Below are positions 20,161 through 28,643 of a stretch of 64,000 nucleotides of DNA, one piece after another (positions within the stretch are counted from its first letter, which is position 1; each line of letters opens with the position of its first letter). Source of the stretch: Polyangium spumosum (GTDB lineage Bacteria > Myxococcota_A > Polyangia > Polyangiales > Polyangiaceae). The position numbers and the translations under genes are program-made. The notes below the pieces were generated by a model. That model ran no database searches. It saw nothing but the letters and a program-made list of their open reading frames with translations, and was not told the DNA's origin. The stretch spans positions 620,001-684,000 of the forward strand of contig NZ_WJIE01000003.1 in assembly GCF_009649845.1 (NCBI RefSeq), read 5' to 3'.

Positions 20161-21693
20161 ATGCACCTCGGCGACTGGCTCGGACGACGCGCGGCGCTCT
20201 CCCCGGACAAGGTGGCGCTGCTCGACAACACACGAGGCGGGCGGGCCGTGACGTACCGGGCGTGGGACAGGACGGCGAACCGCACGGCACATTTCCTCCG
20301 GGATCGGCTCGGGGTGCGGCGCGGCGATCGGGTCGCGGCGCTCGCGATGAACGACGTCGCGATGCTCGATCTCTGGTTCGCCTGCGGCAAGGTCGGCGCG
20401 ATCTTCACGCCGCTGAACTACCGGCTCACGCCGGGCGAGCTCGGCGCCTACCTCGCCGCGACGACGCCGGAGGTGCTCGTCTACGGGCCGGACTTCGCAG
20501 CGGCGAGCGAGGCGCTCCAGAGCGAGTCGAGCTTCGTGCCGCGCGTGTTCGTGGCGATGCGCGGCGCCTCGCGGGCCCGGGGCGACGACGTGGACTTCGC
20601 CGAACGTGACGCCGCGACGGACAGGCCGCCGCCCGCGCTCTCGATCGGCTGGGACGAACCCTGGGTGCTCTGCGGGACGGGGGGCACGACGGGCACGCCG
20701 AAGGCCGCGATGCTGACGTACCGGTCGATCACGGCGAACGCGGTGAACACGATCTCGAGCTGGGGTCTGTCGCAGAGCGACGTGGCGCTCTTGAACGCGC
20801 CGCTCTTCCACACGGGCGGGCTCAACGTCTTCACGGCGCCGCTCGTGCTCGCGGGTGGGACGTCCGTGGTCTGTCGCGTGTTCGATCCGGACGAGGTCCA
20901 CGCGGGGGCGCAGGAGCAGGGCGTGACGGTGTTTTTTGGGGTGCCAACGATGTTCCTCGCGCTGTCGCAGCACCCGAGGTTCGGAGGGGGTGAGCTCCGG
21001 CGCCTGCGGATCTGCATCAGCGGCGGCGCGCCTTGCCCCGAGCCGCTGATGCAGACGTACTGGGAGCGAGGGATCGACCTGAAGACGGGTTACGGGCTGA
21101 CCGAGGCCGGGCCGAACAACTTCTGGCTGCCGCCCGCGGACGTGCGCCGGAAGGTCGGCTCCGTGGGCGCGCCGCTGTTCTTCGTGGAGGCGCGGATCGT
21201 CGACGCGGCGCGCGAGCCCGTTCGTCCGGGCGAGGTCGGCGAGCTCGAGGTGCGCGGGCCACACGTCTTCGGCGGTTACTGGGGCCGGCCCGAGGAGACG
21301 GCGAAGGTGATCTGTGACGGCTGGCTCCGGACGGGTGATCTCGCGTGTTGTGACGACGAGGGGCACTTCTACATCGCGGGGCGCAGCAAGGATCTGCTGA
21401 TCTCCGGCGGGGAGAACGTGTATCCGGCCGAGGTCGAGGCCGTGCTCCTGGGGCACCCTTCGGTCCGGGAGGCGGCGCTCATCGGCGTGCCGCACGAGAA
21501 ATGGGGCCAGGTGGGCCGGGCGGTCGTCGTGCTCGCGCCGGGAGCGAAGGCCGAGGCCGAGCCGATCCTCGCCCACTGCCGCGCGCGGCTCGCGAAGTAC
21601 AAGGTCCCGCAGTCGATCGTGTTCGTGGCCGAGCTGCCGCGCACGGGCGCGGGCAAGGTCGACAAGAAGGCGCTGGAGAAACAGTACGGCTGA
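20161..21693 (+). CDS. Acyl-CoA synthetase (class I adenylate-forming), divergent from phaR
   Basis: A 510-residue AMP-forming ligase, paralogue of the enzyme at 17479-19020. ATG 20161 opens MHLGDWLGRRAALSPDKVALL, matching the paralogue's N-terminus. The motifs are LCGTGGTTGTPKAA (phosphate-binding), the RTGDLACCDDEGHFYIAGR segment, the hinge SKDLLISGGENVYPAE, and a terminal Lys motif GAGKVDKKALE. It shares a 106-bp divergent promoter region with phaR that contains a matching palindrome. It therefore probably belongs to the PHA regulon and supplies CoA thioesters to the synthase. Its stop lies only 4 bp from the convergent response-regulator stop. Confidence 0.85.
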   Translation: MHLGDWLGRRAALSPDKVALLDNTRGGRAVTYRAWDRTANRTAHFLRDRLGVRRGDRVAALAMNDVAMLDLWFACGKVGAIFTPLNYRLTPGELGAYLAATTPEVLVYGPDFAAASEALQSESSFVPRVFVAMRGASRARGDDVDFAERDAATDRPPPALSIGWDEPWVLCGTGGTTGTPKAAMLTYRSITANAVNTISSWGLSQSDVALLNAPLFHTGGLNVFTAPLVLAGGTSVVCRVFDPDEVHAGAQEQGVTVFFGVPTMFLALSQHPRFGGGELRRLRICISGGAPCPEPLMQTYWERGIDLKTGYGLTEAGPNNFWLPPADVRRKVGSVGAPLFFVEARIVDAAREPVRPGEVGELEVRGPHVFGGYWGRPEETAKVICDGWLRTGDLACCDDEGHFYIAGRSKDLLISGGENVYPAEVEAVLLGHPSVREAALIGVPHEKWGQVGRAVVVLAPGAKAEAEPILAHCRARLAKYKVPQSIVFVAELPRTGAGKVDKKALEKQYG

Positions 21694-21697
21694 GCGA

Positions 21698-22075
21698 TCA
21701 GGCCGTCGCGCTCCGCGGCAGCGCGGCGCGCACCTGGTCGACGAGCTCGGCGCCATGGACTTGCTTGGGCACCGCGCCGTGCACGCCCATCACCTTGGCG
21801 AGGCGCTCGAGGGGCCCGGGCTCCATGTCGCTGCAGAGCAGGACCTTCACGCTGCCGAGGCCGAAGGCGTCGCGGATCATGCGGACGAGCAGGGGGCCGT
21901 CGAGCTTGGGCATGTTGACGTCGAGCAACACGACGTCGCAGAGCGACTCGCGGATGGCCTGCAGGCTGCCGAAGGGGCCGCGGTGAAAACGCGCCGAGAA
22001 GCCGGCCCCCTCCAGCGTGCGCACCGCGCTCGCGCCGAAGGCCGCGTCGTCGTCGATGATCAGGATACGCGGCAT
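21698..22075 (-). CDS. Single-domain response regulator (CheY-like receiver)
   Basis: A 125-residue receiver domain. The start is ATG 22075 (MPRILIIDDDAAF). The acidic pocket DDD (residues 8-10), the phosphorylated Asp in VVLLDVNMPKLDGP and the conserved Lys in GAVPKQVHG are all present. There is no output domain, so it works as a phosphate relay or by protein binding. No histidine kinase is adjacent, so its partner is not known. Longer upstream in-frame reading is basic and low-complexity and is rejected. The gene is convergent with the acyl-CoA synthetase. Confidence 0.85.
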   Translation of the reverse strand: MPRILIIDDDAAFGASAVRTLEGAGFSARFHRGPFGSLQAIRESLCDVVLLDVNMPKLDGPLLVRMIRDAFGLGSVKVLLCSDMEPGPLERLAKVMGVHGAVPKQVHGAELVDQVRAALPRSATA

Positions 22076-22479
22076 GGGACCGTCCTTCCGTGTGCGTGCG
22101 AAGGCCCCCTCGAGCAAGCTCAGTCCGCTGGGCCGACGGGCGCGGCTGTCCTCGGGCCGGACCACCGAGAACCGCTCTCTCCCTCGGGCTCCGAGGTGAC
22201 TCACCACACGAGCGTCACTATTTTGTCGCCTGGTCATGTCGGGTATCGCTCATCGGTTGGGGCGTCAAGCCCGTTTTCCAGGGTGGACGGCTTGTGCTAT
22301 GTTCGTTCAGTTTGTGTACAAGGATTGTCTATCCTTTCTCGCCGCCACGCAAGGGAAAACGGGAGCTTTTTTGGTAACGTGACGGTGAATACCAAGGATG
22401 GCTCGACAGACCTCGGATCGGGGGTCGTGAGGACGGCGTCGACGAGCGCTCGGGGCTGGGCTATGGCTTGCGCGTCGCC
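22076..22479. other. Intergenic region upstream of glyQ
   Basis: A 404-bp gap between divergent genes (response regulator on the left, glyQ on the right). The part at 22210-22400 is less GC-rich than its surroundings and contains tracts such as TTTGTGTACAAGG. It probably holds both promoters. A small hairpin CCTCGG-GCT-CCGAGG lies at 22182-22196. No T-box or other riboswitch fold was recognised and no convincing -35/-10 pair could be chosen. Confidence 0.4.
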
Positions 22480-23424
22480 ATGACGTTCCAAGACATCATC
22501 CTGACGCTCCAGCGCTTCTGGGCCGAGCGCGGCTGCCTCGTGGTGCAGCCGTACAACTCCGAGGTCGGCGCAGGCACGTACAACCCCGCGACGTTCCTCC
22601 GCGCGCTCGGGCCGGAGCCGTGGAACGTGGCGTTCGTGGAGCCCTCGCGCAGGCCCGCCGACGGCCGCTACGGCGAGAACCCGAACCGCTTGCAGCAGTT
22701 CCACCAGTTCCAGGTGATCCTGAAGCCGAGCCCGCTGAACATCCAGGAGCTCTACCTGGAGTCGCTTCGCGCGCTCGGCACGAACCCGCTCGAGCACGAC
22801 GTGCGGTTCATCGAGGACGACTGGGAGTCGCCGACGCTCGGCGCCTGGGGCCTCGGCTGGCAGGTGTGGCTCGACGGGCTGGAGATCTCGCAGTTCACCT
22901 ACTTCCAGCAGGTGGGCGGCATCGACTGCAAGCCGATCTCGGGCGAGCTCACGTACGGGCTCGAGCGGATCGCGATGTACCTGCAGGACAAGGACAGCGT
23001 CTACGACCTCGCGTATTCGCGCTCGGGCGGGCACGTGGTGCGTTACGGCGAGATCTACCAGCGCGCCGAGTGGGAGTGGTCGACGTACAACTTCGAGGAG
23101 GCCGACGTGGAGGAGCACTTCGCGGCCTTCGACAAGTGCGAGTCGGAGGCGAAGCGGCTCCTGTTCCGAGGGGTGGACGCGACGGCGAAGGGCGCGAAGC
23201 CGGACCCGAAGAAGGCGCTCGTCTTGCCGGCCTACGACTTCGTGGTGAAGGCGGCGCACCGGTTCAACGTGCTCGATGCACGCGGGGCGATCAGCGTGAC
23301 CGAGCGGCAGAGGTTCATCGGTCGGGTGCGAGGGCTCGCGAGGCTGGTGGCGGAGAGTTACCTGGCGCAGCGGGAGGCGCTCGGGTTTCCGCTGCTGCCG
23401 AAGGTGGCGGTGGCGGCGGAGTAG
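22480..23424 (+). CDS. glyQ: Glycyl-tRNA synthetase alpha subunit
   Basis: A 314-residue catalytic subunit of the bacterial alpha2beta2 glycyl-tRNA synthetase. The start is taken as ATG 22480 ([19 protein letters not shown]), the family N-terminus; an in-frame TTG 12 bp earlier is possible. Class II motifs are clear: [30 protein letters not shown] and the phrase [12 protein letters not shown]. It forms the active site for glycine and ATP, while the separate beta subunit (GlyS) binds tRNA. The usual partner glyS is not downstream; an ATPase/TPR gene pair follows instead. glyS must therefore be elsewhere in the genome. Confidence 0.93.
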   Translation: MTFQDIILTLQRFWAERGCLVVQPYNSEVGAGTYNPATFLRALGPEPWNVAFVEPSRRPADGRYGENPNRLQQFHQFQVILKPSPLNIQELYLESLRALGTNPLEHDVRFIEDDWESPTLGAWGLGWQVWLDGLEISQFTYFQQVGGIDCKPISGELTYGLERIAMYLQDKDSVYDLAYSRSGGHVVRYGEIYQRAEWEWSTYNFEEADVEEHFAAFDKCESEAKRLLFRGVDATAKGAKPDPKKALVLPAYDFVVKAAHRFNVLDARGAISVTERQRFIGRVRGLARLVAESYLAQREALGFPLLPKVAVAAE

Positions 23425-23473
23425 CGGGCGCGAAGGTTGGCAGGCGGGGGCGGTTGGGGCAGAGTGGCGGCGT

Positions 23474-24814
23474 ATGGCCGTGAACCCCCGGATCGTCCTC
23501 TCGGAACAGTTGAAGTTGCCTGCGCGGACGGCGCGGGACGTTCGGGCTGCGTGTAATCCTCGCATCGAGCTCGCAGGGAAAGATCTCCTCGTGCTGCGAG
23601 AAGACCTGTCGAGCGTGCGCGGCGGCGATCGCATCCGTCGGATGGAGGAGTGCATCCGCGGCGCGCTCCCGGGGGACTATCAGGTCCAGCTCCTCAGCGG
23701 TCATCCGGGCAGTGGAAAATCGAGCGAGCTCCACTGGCTCGCGGGCGAGCTCAAGAAGAACAAGGACGACGTCGAGTATCACCCCCTCGTCATCGACGTA
23801 CAGGACTACCTGAACGCCCGCGACGTCCAGCTCCCGGAATTCATCACGGCGATCTTCACGGCCGTGCTCGATGATCCGCTGCTCGGCAAGCTCGTGAGCA
23901 CGACGGCCACCGCGAAGAAGATCTGGAAGGATCTCACGGCGTGGTTCAAGGAGATCGGGATCACGCTGGAGGCGGAGGTCCCGATCGGAACCGCAAAGAT
24001 GAAGCTCGGCGTCTTGAGGTCGCCGTCCGTCCCCGAGCGCTTCCGGGCCGTGAGCCACAAGCACATCATGTCCCTCGTGGAGGGGTTGAACGAGCTCTTG
24101 CAGGCGCTCCGGCCGCCGCTCGCGAACCATGGCACGGACGACGTGGTGATCATCGCGGACAACCTCGAGCGCGTGGAGCGATTGCCGCTCCAGGACGGGA
24201 CGAAGCGCACCACGCACGACTTGTTTTTCCTGGAGCAACTGCCGATCATCCAGGAGGTCGCGGTGCACCTCATCGTGACCGTGCCGGTGTCGCTGCATTT
24301 CACGCAGGGACGGCTCCGACAAGCTTTCCGTAGCCCCGGCGATGTCGTGCTGCCCATGATCGCGATCCGCAATCGAGGGACGGACCAGCCGAACGAAGCA
24401 GGGGTGGCCGCGCTGGAGCGGCTCCTCGCGCGCCGCATCGACTGCGCCGTGGTATTCGCGGACGAAGGGGCTCGTCGCCACGCCATCGCCGAGTCGGGTG
24501 GGTGCTTGCGGGATCTGCTGAAGATCGTGGCGCAGGCGGCGCTGATGAAGCCGGAGCTCCGGCTCACGAAAGACGACGTGGATGCGGCCGTGAAGGAGTA
24601 CGTGGGGGGAATGGAGCGGTTTCTCCAGGGGAAAGGGTATCTGCGCAGCCTGCATCACGTCGTGCGGACGGGCTCGTTCCCGGAGAACTTCGACGACGAC
24701 TTGCGGCAGCTCTTGCTTCATGAGCTCATCGTCCTCGAATACAATGGCGACACGTGGTTCGATGTCCATCCGTTCGCGAAGCGGACGCGGGCCTTCCGTG
24801 ACGCGGGGACATGA
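23474..24814 (+). CDS. P-loop ATPase (AAA/STAND-like), paired with a TPR-repeat protein
   Basis: A 446-residue NTPase. The Walker A is GHPGSGKSSE near residue 80. A Walker B-like strand (DDVVIIADNLERV) lies near residue 225, followed by a segment that resembles a sensor region. It has an N-terminal ~70-residue lead and a C-terminal helical part that ends in a winged-helix-like segment (LRQLLLHELIVLEYNGDTWFDVHP). No transmembrane segment or nuclease motif was seen. Its stop overlaps the start of the TPR-repeat gene by 4 bp (ATGA), so the two are produced in a fixed ratio and probably work together. The architecture recalls split STAND-type signalling or conflict systems, but the family is not certain. 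Confidence 0.6.
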   Translation: MAVNPRIVLSEQLKLPARTARDVRAACNPRIELAGKDLLVLREDLSSVRGGDRIRRMEECIRGALPGDYQVQLLSGHPGSGKSSELHWLAGELKKNKDDVEYHPLVIDVQDYLNARDVQLPEFITAIFTAVLDDPLLGKLVSTTATAKKIWKDLTAWFKEIGITLEAEVPIGTAKMKLGVLRSPSVPERFRAVSHKHIMSLVEGLNELLQALRPPLANHGTDDVVIIADNLERVERLPLQDGTKRTTHDLFFLEQLPIIQEVAVHLIVTVPVSLHFTQGRLRQAFRSPGDVVLPMIAIRNRGTDQPNEAGVAALERLLARRIDCAVVFADEGARRHAIAESGGCLRDLLKIVAQAALMKPELRLTKDDVDAAVKEYVGGMERFLQGKGYLRSLHHVVRTGSFPENFDDDLRQLLLHELIVLEYNGDTWFDVHPFAKRTRAFRDAGT

Positions 24815-26772
24815 TCCGCCTCGCGCTCGACATCGACGCGGATGGGCGGGCGGACGCGCTTTACCGGGCGATTGCGTGGAGTGACTCGTTTTCTCTGATC
24901 TTCGTGCGGGTCTCGTCGGCGGCGGTGCGGGACGAGCTGCTCGGGCGGATGCGCGAATGGTCGGGGCAGGGAGATTTTCCCGAGGTCGTGGAGGTGGCGC
25001 TACGGGCGGCGGAATGGCCGTTCGAGCGGCTGCGGGAGCTCGGGCTGGCTCAGGACCAGCGCCGCGTGGTGGTGCTGATGGGGCTCGAGCAGCATGCGAT
25101 CGGCGATAACGTCTCGCCAGCGCTGGCGGGCTTCAACTTCGCGCGGGATCTCTTGCCGGGGCTCATTCCTGGGCCGCTCGTGATCCTGGGGTTCGGCGAG
25201 GTATTCACGGCGCTGTCGGCGAGCGCGCCGGATTTGACGAGCTGGCGGACGTTCGAGATCAGCGTGCGAGCCGAGGAGGAGCCGGCAAGCGAACCTCCGG
25301 CGCGGATGATGGCGTACGAGCCTCCAGATCCGGACGCGGCGGCCGAGGTGGAGAGGTTATCGGGCATCTTGCAGGGTGTGCTCGAGCGGAGGACGGGGCA
25401 TTCCGAGCTCGAAGCGGCGCGATTGCGGCTGCGGTTGGGACAGGCGCTCGTGGGGGCGTATCGGTATGCGGAGGCGGAGGAGGAGCTTTCGCGGGCGGTA
25501 GAGGTATTCGAGGCGGAGGGGCGGGAGGGCGAGCAGGCGAAGGCGTTGTTCTGGCTGGGGCATAACGCGGCTTCACGCTCCGAGCACGACACCGCCCGCG
25601 CTCGTTACGAGGAGGCACTCCCGCTCTTCCGAAAGGTCGGCGACGTCCTCGGAGAGGCAGACTGCATCAAGGGCCTCGGCGACCTCACCCTCGGCTCCGA
25701 TCACGACGCCGCCCGCGCCCGGTACGAAGAGGCACGCACGCTCTATCGAAAGGTCGGCGGCATCCCCGGCGAGGCCAACTGCATCCAGCGCCTCGGCGAC
25801 ATCGCGCTCCGGCGCGCCGATCACGCGACCGCCCGCGCCCGGTACGAAGATGCACGCACGCTCTATCAAAAGGTCGGCCAAGCGCGGGGAGAGGCCAACT
25901 GCATCCGGAAGCTCGGCGACCTCGCGCGAGGACGCTCCGATCACGCGACCGCCCGCGCCCGGTACGAAGAGGCTCTCCCCCTCTACCGAAAGGTCGGGTA
26001 CATCCTCGGAGAGGCCAACTGCTTCAAGAGCCTCGGTGATATCGCGCTCGACCGCTCGGATCACGCGACCGCCCTCGCCCGGTACGAAGAGGCCCTCCCG
26101 CTCTTCCGAACGGTCGGCTCCGTCCTCGGCGAGGCCCACTGCATCCGGCGCCACGGCGACATTGCGCTCGAGCGCTCCGAATACCCGACCGCCCGCGCTC
26201 ATTACGAAGCGGCCCGCGCGCTCTTCCGAAAGGGCGACGACCTCCTCGGCGAGGCCAACTGCATCAAGGGCCTCGGCGACCTCGCGCTCGAACGCTCCGA
26301 TCACGACACCGCCCGCGCTCGTTACGAGGAGGCACTCCCGCTGTTCCGAAAGGTCGGCGACGTCCTCGGAGAGGCCAACTGCATCCAGGGCCTCGGCGAC
26401 ATCACGCTCCGTCGCTCCGATCACGACACCGCCCGCGCCCGCTACGAAGAGGCCCTCCCGCTCTACCGAAAGGTCGGCGACGTCCTCGGCGAGGCCAACT
26501 GCATCCGCAACCTCGGCGAGATCGCGCTCGCGCACGGCGAAAAGGACACAGCACGCGCCCAGTTCGAGCAGGCCCTCCGCCTTTACCAGCGCATCGCCGA
26601 ACCCTCCTCCATCGGCTGGACCCACAAGCGCCTCGCCGACCTCGCCCCCACCGACGCCCTCCGCCAGCACCACCTCGACGCCGCCCGCGCCGCCTGGTCG
26701 AGCATCGGGCGCAACGACCTGCTCGCGAAGCTCGACGACCCAGCCCATCCGGACGAAGAAGCGACGGAGTGA
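24811..26772 (+). CDS. TPR-repeat protein with iSTAND-like N-terminus, coupled to the ATPase
   Basis: A 653-residue protein. Residues 1-165 form a P-loop-less alpha/beta domain with phrases resembling the end of inactive-STAND modules (FARDLLPGLIPGPLVILGFG, then APDLTSWRTFEI). Residues ~185-250 are a first, diverged TPR region. From ~251 to ~610 there are eight to nine consecutive ~40-residue TPR-like units with near-identical text (TARARYEEALPLFRKVGDV, then LGEANCIKGLGDIAL). The last unit and a ~50-residue tail are diverged. The repeats would form a superhelical scaffold that binds a protein or sensor. It overlaps the ATPase gene by 4 bp. The near-identity of units suggests recent expansion. 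Confidence 0.65.
   Translation: MIRLALDIDADGRADALYRAIAWSDSFSLIFVRVSSAAVRDELLGRMREWSGQGDFPEVVEVALRAAEWPFERLRELGLAQDQRRVVVLMGLEQHAIGDNVSPALAGFNFARDLLPGLIPGPLVILGFGEVFTALSASAPDLTSWRTFEISVRAEEEPASEPPARMMAYEPPDPDAAAEVERLSGILQGVLERRTGHSELEAARLRLRLGQALVGAYRYAEAEEELSRAVEVFEAEGREGEQAKALFWLGHNAASRSEHDTARARYEEALPLFRKVGDVLGEADCIKGLGDLTLGSDHDAARARYEEARTLYRKVGGIPGEANCIQRLGDIALRRADHATARARYEDARTLYQKVGQARGEANCIRKLGDLARGRSDHATARARYEEALPLYRKVGYILGEANCFKSLGDIALDRSDHATALARYEEALPLFRTVGSVLGEAHCIRRHGDIALERSEYPTARAHYEAARALFRKGDDLLGEANCIKGLGDLALERSDHDTARARYEEALPLFRKVGDVLGEANCIQGLGDITLRRSDHDTARARYEEALPLYRKVGDVLGEANCIRNLGEIALAHGEKDTARAQFEQALRLYQRIAEPSSIGWTHKRLADLAPTDALRQHHLDAARAAWSSIGRNDLLAKLDDPAHPDEEATE
25573..26610 (+). 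repeat. Tandem 120-bp coding repeats in the TPR gene
   Basis: Eight or nine head-to-tail units of about 120 bp (40 codons; the second is 39) encode the TPR-like array. Units 1, 7 and 8 are nearly identical, including the run coding for YEEALPLFRKVGDVLGEA. This level of nucleotide identity points to recent duplication or gene conversion and to copy-number variation between strains. Confidence 0.85.
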
Positions 26773-26792
26773 AGGGTCCCGGGTCGTCGTGC

Positions 26793-27024
26793 TCGCTCCG
26801 GGGAGCGAAGCCCGAGAGGTCTCGACCTTCCGAGCATCGCTTGGACAAGCAACCGACCATACACCCAGGGCTCCGGCCATCGCTTGGGCAACCGAGCCAC
26901 CGCCCGACCAGGGCGACAAGCGTCGCTTGGGCAAGCGAGCCACCGCCCGACCAGGGCAACAAGCGTCGCTTGGGCAAGCGAGCGAGGGACATACCCCGCT
27001 CCCGAGCATCACTCGGGTCACGCG
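26793..27024. repeat. 43-bp-period tandem array with palindromic core (array 2)
   Basis: Palindromic cores start at 26793, 26837, 26880, 26923, 26966 and 27009 (one 44-bp step, then four of 43). The best cores are TCGCTTGGGCAAGCGA at 26923 and 26966, an exact 7-bp inverted repeat around GG. The first, TCGCTCCGGGGAGCGA, keeps five-base-pair arms with a changed centre. Outer units are diverged. The two best units share the tail GCCACCGCCCGACCAGGGC. It fills the gap between the convergent stops of the TPR gene (26772) and pyrE (27018), and its last unit overlaps the pyrE stop. Same period as arrays 1 and 3. Confidence 0.8.
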
Positions 27025-27578
27025 TCCGGAATGAAATCCCGCCGCGTGCAGATCGAGATCACCGGCAACCCCGCCTGACGGATCGCTTCCGCCCCACCTT
27101 CGAGCCGGTCCACGATCGCCACCACGCCCACCACGCGCGCCCCCGCCGCCGTGATCTTGTCGACCGCCTTCAGCGTCGACCCGCCCGTCGTGATCACGTC
27201 CTCCAGCATCACCACCGCCAGCCCCGGCACGAGCGCGCGATCACCCTCGATGAGCCGCTTCGAGCCGTGGTCCTTCGCCTCCTTGCGCACGTACAGCGCA
27301 GGCAACGGACGACCTCGCACGAAGCTCGTCAAGGACACCGCGCTCGCCAGCGGACAGCCGCCGAGCTCCACGCCCGCCACCGCGTCACATCGCGGCAAGC
27401 CGTCGAGCGCGTCGAACATGAGCGCGCCGAGGAGGAAGTGCCCCTCGGCGGTCAAGGCCGTTTGCTTGCAGTCGATGAAGAAGTCGCTCTCCCGACCGGA
27501 GGCGAGCACGACTCGCTTGCGCTCGAACGAACGCTCGCGGAGCAGCTCGACGAGCCGCTCTCGCTCGGTTTTGCTCAT
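27018..27578 (-). CDS. pyrE: Orotate phosphoribosyltransferase
   Basis: A 186-residue type I phosphoribosyltransferase. It joins orotate to PRPP to give OMP in pyrimidine synthesis. The PRPP-binding motif VVMLEDVITTGGST is intact, as are the flexible-loop basic residues (RKEAKDHGSKRLIEG) and the N-terminal substrate part (SGRESDFFIDCK). The start is ATG 27578. It overlaps the upstream bactofilin gene by 4 bp (ATGA), so it is translated as part of the bactofilin operon. A 43-bp tandem array begins at its 3' end. Confidence 0.93.
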   Translation of the reverse strand: MSKTERERLVELLRERSFERKRVVLASGRESDFFIDCKQTALTAEGHFLLGALMFDALDGLPRCDAVAGVELGGCPLASAVSLTSFVRGRPLPALYVRKEAKDHGSKRLIEGDRALVPGLAVVMLEDVITTGGSTLKAVDKITAAGARVVGVVAIVDRLEGGAEAIRQAGLPVISICTRRDFIPDA

Positions 27579-28270
27579 TTCCCCGCGCCCTTCCCGCGCC
27601 GGATCTGCGCCTTGGCACCCTTGGGCACCGCAGGCACGACCGGGGGCGGGGGGCCGCCGGAATTCTCGACAGGTGCGCTCTCCGGCGCCTCCTCGCCCGC
27701 CGCAGCCGCAGCAGGCTCGGCCACAGGCGCAGGCGCAGGCGCTGCAGGAGCAGGACGCGCCGCAGGCGCAGGACGCGCCGCAGGAGCAGGACGCGCCGCA
27801 GCCGCCGGCGCAGGGCGCGCCGCAGGGGCCGCCGCGCGGGCAGGAGGAGGGGCCACGGGACGCGCAGGCGCCGCCGCAGGGGCCGCCGCACGGCCACGCG
27901 GGGCCGCCTGGGCAGGCGCCGCAGCCGCCGGCTTCTCGACACGAGGCGGCAGCGGGGCGCCGGTCGAGACGTTGCCTCGCACGAGCGCGCCGGGCCGGAT
28001 GCCGATCTGCGGCGCGCCGATGTCGCCGACGACACGCGCGCCCGGCTCGAGGACGACGAGCTCGGTCGCGGAGATGTCGCCCGCCACCGCGCCTCGCACG
28101 ATGATGCGACGGCCGGACACGTCGCTCTTGACAAGCGCCGTCTCGCCGATGAGGAGCTCGCCCTGGACGGTGACGCTTCCCTCCACGAAGCCGTGGAGGT
28201 CGAGGTCCCCGTCGCCGCGGATGGAGCCGCGGATGGTGGTCCCGCGGCCGATGGTCGAGGGGGTCGTCAT
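27575..28270 (-). CDS. Bactofilin with long Ala/Pro/Arg tail
   Basis: A 231-residue bactofilin. ATG 28270 (MTTPSTIGRGTTIRGSIRG) starts a typical bactofilin beta-helix of ~110 residues, with regular repeats such as DGDLDLHGFVEGSV and the ending GALVRGNVSTG. A ~110-residue tail of Ala/Pro/Arg runs follows, encoded by a GC-extreme repetitive stretch at about 27660-27950, and it ends in a basic KGAKAQIRRGKGAGK. Bactofilins polymerise without nucleotide into filaments that scaffold cell-shape and chromosome-positioning proteins. The long basic tail could bind DNA, membrane or partners. It overlaps pyrE by 4 bp. Confidence 0.85.
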   Translation of the reverse strand: MTTPSTIGRGTTIRGSIRGDGDLDLHGFVEGSVTVQGELLIGETALVKSDVSGRRIIVRGAVAGDISATELVVLEPGARVVGDIGAPQIGIRPGALVRGNVSTGAPLPPRVEKPAAAAPAQAAPRGRAAAPAAAPARPVAPPPARAAAPAARPAPAAAARPAPAARPAPAARPAPAAPAPAPVAEPAAAAAGEEAPESAPVENSGGPPPPVVPAVPKGAKAQIRRGKGAGK

Positions 28271-28274
28271 CGGT

Positions 28275-28589
28275 TCACACGTCCATGTCGACGTTGCCCT
28301 TGAACGAGGCACCGTCCGCGATGGTCAGCCGCGCCGCCTTGACGTCGCCGACGAGTCGGCCGCCGGTGAGCAGATCGACGCGATCCGAGGCGCTCACGTT
28401 GCCCGTCACGTTGCCGCCGACCGAAAGAGAAGCCGCCGCGACGTCCGCCTCGACGACCGCGCCTCCCTCGACCGTGACGCCGCCGTCGACGCTCAGCTTG
28501 CCGCGAACCGTGCCGGCCACGACCACCTCCTCGTCGGAGGTGATCTCACCCTCGATCGTGATGCCGCTGCCGATGATCGTACCCGCCAC
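28275..28589 (-). CDS. Bactofilin, short form
   Basis: A 104-residue protein that is almost wholly the bactofilin beta-helix: MAGTIIGSGITIEGEITSDE, then repeats such as VVVAGTVRGKLSVDGGVTV and GRLVGDVKAARLTI. It has no long tail, so it probably co-polymerises with its longer neighbours. The gene ends 4 bp before the start of the downstream tailed bactofilin and follows a third bactofilin gene by 54 bp, giving a run of three bactofilin genes. Three-bactofilin clusters are known in Myxococcus (BacN/BacO/BacP), but parB and padC neighbours are absent here. Confidence 0.88.
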   Translation of the reverse strand: MAGTIIGSGITIEGEITSDEEVVVAGTVRGKLSVDGGVTVEGGAVVEADVAAASLSVGGNVTGNVSASDRVDLLTGGRLVGDVKAARLTIADGASFKGNVDMDV

Positions 28590-28643
28590 CTTCCACGCTC
28601 CCTCGCCGCGCGTCGCAGCGTTTTCGTGACCCTCTGAAAGCCT

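Noticed and set aside
22076-22479. T-box or other riboswitch before glyQ
   Set aside because: No T-box sequence, specifier stem or terminator/antiterminator pair was found, and T-boxes are not expected in this group.
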